Part shown: positions 6,259 through 9,162 of the stretch, piece after piece
Position numbering within the stretch: position 1 is the stretch's first letter
Layout of the letters: the number at the start of each line of letters is the position of its first letter
Origin: COE1 sp964387365
GTDB taxonomy: Bacteria > Bacillota > Clostridia > Lachnospirales > Lachnospiraceae
Direction: 5' to 3'
Length of the DNA stretch: 9,162 nucleotides
Assembly (NCBI GenBank): GCA_964387365.1
Contig: CAYLWP010000107.1
Span: 1 to 9,162 of the forward strand
Position numbers and translations under genes: made by a program
Notes under the pieces: generated by a model
Databases searched by the model: none
What the model was told of the DNA's origin: nothing
Seen by the model: the letters and a program-made list of their open reading frames with translations, nothing else

Positions 6259-7110
6259 TTGAATAATAATGAAAATAATAAAATAACCCCCGGGAAGCTT
6301 CTGCTTCATATATTTCAGGGTGCGCTGATTGGCTTAGGTGCCGTTCTTCCCGGTATATCTGGTGGCGTTTTAAGCGTTATTTTCGGCATCTATAAGCCCA
6401 TTATGGAGCTACTGGCCAATCCGTTCAGTAAGTTTAAGACCCATGTTCCGAAACTGATTCCGTATGTTTTAGGTGTAGGTATCGGATTTTTAGGGATTGC
6501 AAACCTTCTGTCCTATGTCCTGGAAAAATATCCGGATCCTTCCGTCTGTCTTTTTATCGGATTGATTGCGGGCATGCTTCCTTCCATATGGCGTGAAGCA
6601 GGGGAACAGGGAAGAACTAAGGGTTCCTATCTTTCCTTACTCATAGCCATGCTTTGTATTTTTGCATTATTAATCGGACTGGAAAACTCCTCTGTTGAGA
6701 TAACGCCAAGCTTTGCCTGGTATCTGTTCTGCGGCTTCTGCCTTGCATTGAGCTTGATTGCTCCGGGTATGAGCTTTTCCACCCTGTTAATGCCACTTGG
6801 CTTATATACTCCTTTTGTTGGTGGCATCGGACATTTTTCCATGCCTGTATTGATTCCCGCAGGTATTGGTGCTCTGGCAACCGTTATCTGCCTTTCCAAG
6901 GCGGTTAACGCACTGTTCGACAAGCATTATTCTCTTGCGTTCCACGCAATTGTGGGTATTGTCATTGCCGCTACTGTCATGATTATTCCTTTTGAGAGCT
7001 TCTTTACCTCTCCAAGGGCAGGCATTATAAATATTTTATGTATAGGAATCGGCTTTATTGCAGCACTTCTGTTAGACCGGTTTAACAGTAAGGTAAGTGT
7101 AGATAACTAG
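6259..7110 (+). CDS. DUF368 family polyprenyl-phosphate transporter (PopT-like)
   Basis: This 283-residue integral membrane protein has about eight hydrophobic segments. The family signature GLGAVLPGISGGVLSVIFGIY is near 25-45, and a second related hairpin, APGMSFSTLLMPLGLY, at about 168-183. Such paired PG(I/M)S repeats characterise DUF368. Published work links DUF368 (PopT) to the return of undecaprenyl phosphate, the lipid carrier for cell wall precursors, across the cytoplasmic membrane. That role is inferred here from family membership. The start is TTG at 6259, with AGAGGT (6245-6250) 8 nt upstream, and no in-frame ATG exists before residue 49. The N-terminus is short and Asn-rich and would lie in the cytoplasm. 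The gene is monocistronic, divergent from metG and ended by the terminator at 7113-7155. Confidence 0.85.
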   Translation: MNNNENNKITPGKLLLHIFQGALIGLGAVLPGISGGVLSVIFGIYKPIMELLANPFSKFKTHVPKLIPYVLGVGIGFLGIANLLSYVLEKYPDPSVCLFIGLIAGMLPSIWREAGEQGRTKGSYLSLLIAMLCIFALLIGLENSSVEITPSFAWYLFCGFCLALSLIAPGMSFSTLLMPLGLYTPFVGGIGHFSMPVLIPAGIGALATVICLSKAVNALFDKHYSLAFHAIVGIVIAATVMIIPFESFFTSPRAGIINILCIGIGFIAALLLDRFNSKVSVDN

Positions 7111-7112
7111 AA

Positions 7113-7155
7113 AAAACGCATTGCGTCCAAATATATGGAATACGCAATGCGTTTT
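7113..7155. terminator. Bidirectional terminator between the PopT-like gene and the AEC permease
   Basis: The perfect 14-bp arms AAAACGCATTGCGT (7113-7126) and ACGCAATGCGTTTT (7142-7155) surround a 15-nt loop. A- and T-runs are built into the outer ends, so it can work on both strands. It begins 2 nt after the plus-strand stop at 7110 and lies just beyond the stop of the minus-strand permease at 7159. Confidence 0.85.
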
Positions 7156-7158
7156 CTG

Positions 7159-8088
7159 TTAAATTCCTGTAACCATTGATACAATCGGCATGGTTATTAC
7201 TGACAGAAGTGTCGTTAATGCAACTCCCTTTGACGCCAGCTCATAATTACCATCATACTGCTGGGCAAGCATGGCTGTCATACTTCCAACCGGAGTGGAA
7301 AGCATAACCAGACATACTCCTGTTAACATCGGGCTTAATCCTAACTGCTTTACAAGAAGCAGCCCGACAATCGGTATCACAAGAAGCTTGATTGCGGTAA
7401 AAAGCATCAGCTTGGTATCCGTTATCAGCTCTTTTATTTTCATCTGTGACATCGCATCGCCAATTACCATCATACTTAACGGTGCTGTCAGATTACCGAG
7501 TGTATTCGCCACATTCTCGATTACCACCGGCACACGAAGCTTTGTAAAGTACAGAATAATGGTAATGATGCAGGCTATCACACCGACATTGAGAATCTTT
7601 TTCCAGGGAATTGCCTTTTCCGTATTTTGTGCATCCTCGTCCTTCTTGCTCAGCGCTCCGACACCATAGGTATAAATAAGCGCATTGTATGGAATCAGGA
7701 ATAAGGACGCATACAGTAACGATTCGCTTCCATACATCGCTGTCAGCAATGGGAATCCCATAAATCCAATATTGGAAAATACCGTCATTACCCTATAAAC
7801 ACCGTAATCCGTTTTCTTCATGCGTAATATTCTCGGTATCACCTCTGCCAATACCAATAACACCAGATAGAAGCTGACCGCAAGCGCTATGGTTATGGCA
7901 AGCTCTTTTCCCTCTATGGCCGATTCCTTATTAATGGTTGAGGACAAAATCAATGCCGGATTTGCAACATTTACAACAATCCCCGACAAAAGCTTACTTG
8001 CCTCTGCACTAAATAATCCGATTCGTCTGCACAGGTATCCTATCATCATAATAATGAACAGAACCAGCATCTGTTGTAATAAAATCAT
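7159..8088 (-). CDS. AEC (auxin efflux carrier) family permease
   Basis: This 309-residue membrane protein has about ten transmembrane helices in two halves, joined by a charged cytoplasmic loop (about 145-165, SKKDEDAQNTEKAIPWKK). Family hallmarks are NPAL (43-46), NIGFMGFP (106-113), NLTAPLSMMVIG (199-210) and STPVGSMTA (264-272). Bacterial AEC members carry malonate, malate or other organic anions and some amino-acid derivatives, and the substrate here is not determined by sequence. The ATG at 8088 follows the dipeptidase stop by 27 nt. The nearest Shine-Dalgarno-like site, AGAAAGG (8105-8111), is 16 nt away, which is long, so coupling to the upstream gene is likely. Pairing with an M19 dipeptidase suggests handling of a dipeptide or its product. 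Confidence 0.88.
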   Translation of the reverse strand: MILLQQMLVLFIIMMIGYLCRRIGLFSAEASKLLSGIVVNVANPALILSSTINKESAIEGKELAITIALAVSFYLVLLVLAEVIPRILRMKKTDYGVYRVMTVFSNIGFMGFPLLTAMYGSESLLYASLFLIPYNALIYTYGVGALSKKDEDAQNTEKAIPWKKILNVGVIACIITIILYFTKLRVPVVIENVANTLGNLTAPLSMMVIGDAMSQMKIKELITDTKLMLFTAIKLLVIPIVGLLLVKQLGLSPMLTGVCLVMLSTPVGSMTAMLAQQYDGNYELASKGVALTTLLSVITMPIVSMVTGI

Positions 8089-8115
8089 CTTAATTGACCA
8101 TGAACCTTTCTGTAT

Positions 8116-9084
8116 TTATTTCATTGCTTCCTTTATGACTCTTAATACATTCCCGCTTGCCAGCTTATCTAACTGCCTGGGCGTTACGCCTTTCTTTTCC
8201 AGAGTCTCAAACAGCAATGACATCTGCGTCGGATGTGAGATTTCAAGCTCTCCTTCTACACCGTCAAAATCAGTACCGATTCCAACGCAGTCCTCACCAC
8301 CAACCTTGATAAAATGTAACACATGCGCAGCCAAGTCCTCTACTCTGCTGACCGGTTCTTTGCTGTCACCTACAAATTGCGGGCAGAAATTGATTCCTGA
8401 CACACCTCCGTGCTCTGCAAGAACCCGTATCATATCATCAGTCAGATTTCTTTGGTGAGGTGTCAATTCCCTGCAATTGGAATGAGACGCGATAAATGGC
8501 TTCCTGCTTAAGGCTGCCACATCATAAAAGCCTCCGTCCGACAGGTGAGACACATCTATCAGTATACCAAGTCGGTTCATTTCTGCAATACTTTCTTTGC
8601 CAAATTTTGTAAGACCTTTTTCCATAACAGTAGCATCTTTAGAATTAGGATAACCAAAACAATTGGAATAATTCCATGTTAACGCAATGGCGCAAACTCC
8701 CTGATTATAAAAATGCTGCAGTGTTTCCATACTGCCGTTTACAAGTCTTCCATCCTCAACCGTCAAGACAGCTGAAGACAATCCTTTTTCCCAATTTTCC
8801 TTAATCTCATCATAATTATGAGCTATCGCAATAAAATCCTTGTGTTTCTCCACTTCCTTATGCAGATTATCACATAGAATTCTGAAAAACTCTTCGTCAG
8901 GCGACATCGGCGGAACCATGTCTTCTCTCCTAGGCGGAAAAAACACCGCAAAAAACTGGCACATCTGCTTTGCTTCCTGCATAAGCTTTAAGCTCTGCAT
9001 ACCGTCATTATCATATAATAAACCGCTATCAGCCCGTAATGTCCTGAGTAGCGTATCACAATGCATGTCAACGTAAGAATACAT
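8116..9084 (-). CDS. M19-family membrane dipeptidase homologue
   Basis: This 322-residue metal-dependent hydrolase of the renal dipeptidase (M19) family splits dipeptides and is tolerant of D-residues in the C-terminal position. Metal ligands and active-site motifs are visible: DMHCDT (His8, Asp10), TVEDG (bridging Glu110), DVSH (His180), ASHSNCR (His201, Arg205) and GIGTDFDG (Asp272). There is no signal peptide or anchor, so despite the family name it should be cytoplasmic. Length is normal for bacterial members. The ATG at 9084 is chosen because AGGAGG (9092-9097) is 7 nt upstream. The ATG two codons earlier would be only 1 nt from it. It is the first gene of the pair with the AEC permease. 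Confidence 0.92.
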   Translation of the reverse strand: MYSYVDMHCDTLLRTLRADSGLLYDNDGMQSLKLMQEAKQMCQFFAVFFPPRREDMVPPMSPDEEFFRILCDNLHKEVEKHKDFIAIAHNYDEIKENWEKGLSSAVLTVEDGRLVNGSMETLQHFYNQGVCAIALTWNYSNCFGYPNSKDATVMEKGLTKFGKESIAEMNRLGILIDVSHLSDGGFYDVAALSRKPFIASHSNCRELTPHQRNLTDDMIRVLAEHGGVSGINFCPQFVGDSKEPVSRVEDLAAHVLHFIKVGGEDCVGIGTDFDGVEGELEISHPTQMSLLFETLEKKGVTPRQLDKLASGNVLRVIKEAMK

Positions 9085-9107
9085 AATCATACCTCCTTTT
9101 GTAAAAG

Positions 9108-9128
9108 GGTAGTGTCAAATTTACTACC
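9108..9128. promoter_or_regulatory. Candidate operator dyad upstream of the dipeptidase gene
   Basis: GGTAGTgtcaaatttACTACC has 6-bp perfect arms around a 9-bp centre, 24 bp upstream of the dipeptidase start. On the minus strand a weak -35/-10 pair (TTTAGA, 16 bp, TAAATT) would place the -10 inside the dyad, a position suited to repression. TTGACA on the same strand (9118-9113) has no usable -10 downstream. The regulator is not in the window. Confidence 0.35.
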
Positions 9129-9162
9129 TTATTTTTCTTTCTAAACCTTTATTTTCGGGAGT

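Noticed and set aside
9113..9118. TTGACA on the minus strand as the -35 of the dipeptidase gene
   Set aside because: The matching -10 position would fall on the ribosome binding site (GAGGTA), leaving no room for a leader.

Overview
The window reads as a chromosomal segment of a low-GC Gram-positive anaerobe, most likely a Clostridia/Lachnospiraceae-type gut bacterium. This is inferred from the T-box-controlled metG, the AAGGAG-type ribosome binding sites with some TTG starts, the SPASM radical SAM enzyme and the overall gene content. No rRNA, tRNA, CRISPR array or insertion sequence was seen.

Left part (1-2900) is visibly AT-richer and looks accessory. A minus-strand two-gene operon encodes a papain/C39-like protein resembling the BtrH N-terminal family (1238-2197), then a radical SAM/SPASM peptide-modifying enzyme (34-1254) overlapping it by 17 nt. 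This is the layout of a ribosomal-peptide (RiPP) or related small-molecule modification locus. No precursor peptide lies inside the window, and the operon may continue left of position 1. Divergently, a lone GyrI/DUF5085-like small protein (2438-2899) starts at TTG. The 240-nt gap between them holds a minus-strand promoter with an adjacent dyad, and what looks like the 3' end of a lost minus-strand gene (2320-2430). A bidirectional terminator (2933-2980) separates this block from the housekeeping genes.

Middle part (2984-6120) is the minus-strand methionyl-tRNA synthetase operon: a promoter, a T-box riboswitch with an AUG specifier, an intrinsic terminator, a cluster of small hairpins that looks like a dispersed repeat element, metG, and a HAD phosphatase starting 1 nt after the metG stop. 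Uncharged tRNA-Met is expected to switch the whole unit on.

Right part (6167-9162): a divergent plus-strand gene for a DUF368/PopT-type polyprenyl-phosphate transporter has its own promoter and TTG start, and ends in a shared convergent terminator (7113-7155). Facing it is a minus-strand pair, an M19-family dipeptidase (8116-9084) followed 27 nt later by an AEC-family permease (7159-8088). They are probably one operon, with a dyad operator candidate upstream at 9108-9128.

The parts most worth a second look are the BtrH-like/radical SAM operon and its missing substrate, the orphan reading-frame remnant beside it, and the hairpin cluster between the T-box terminator and metG.
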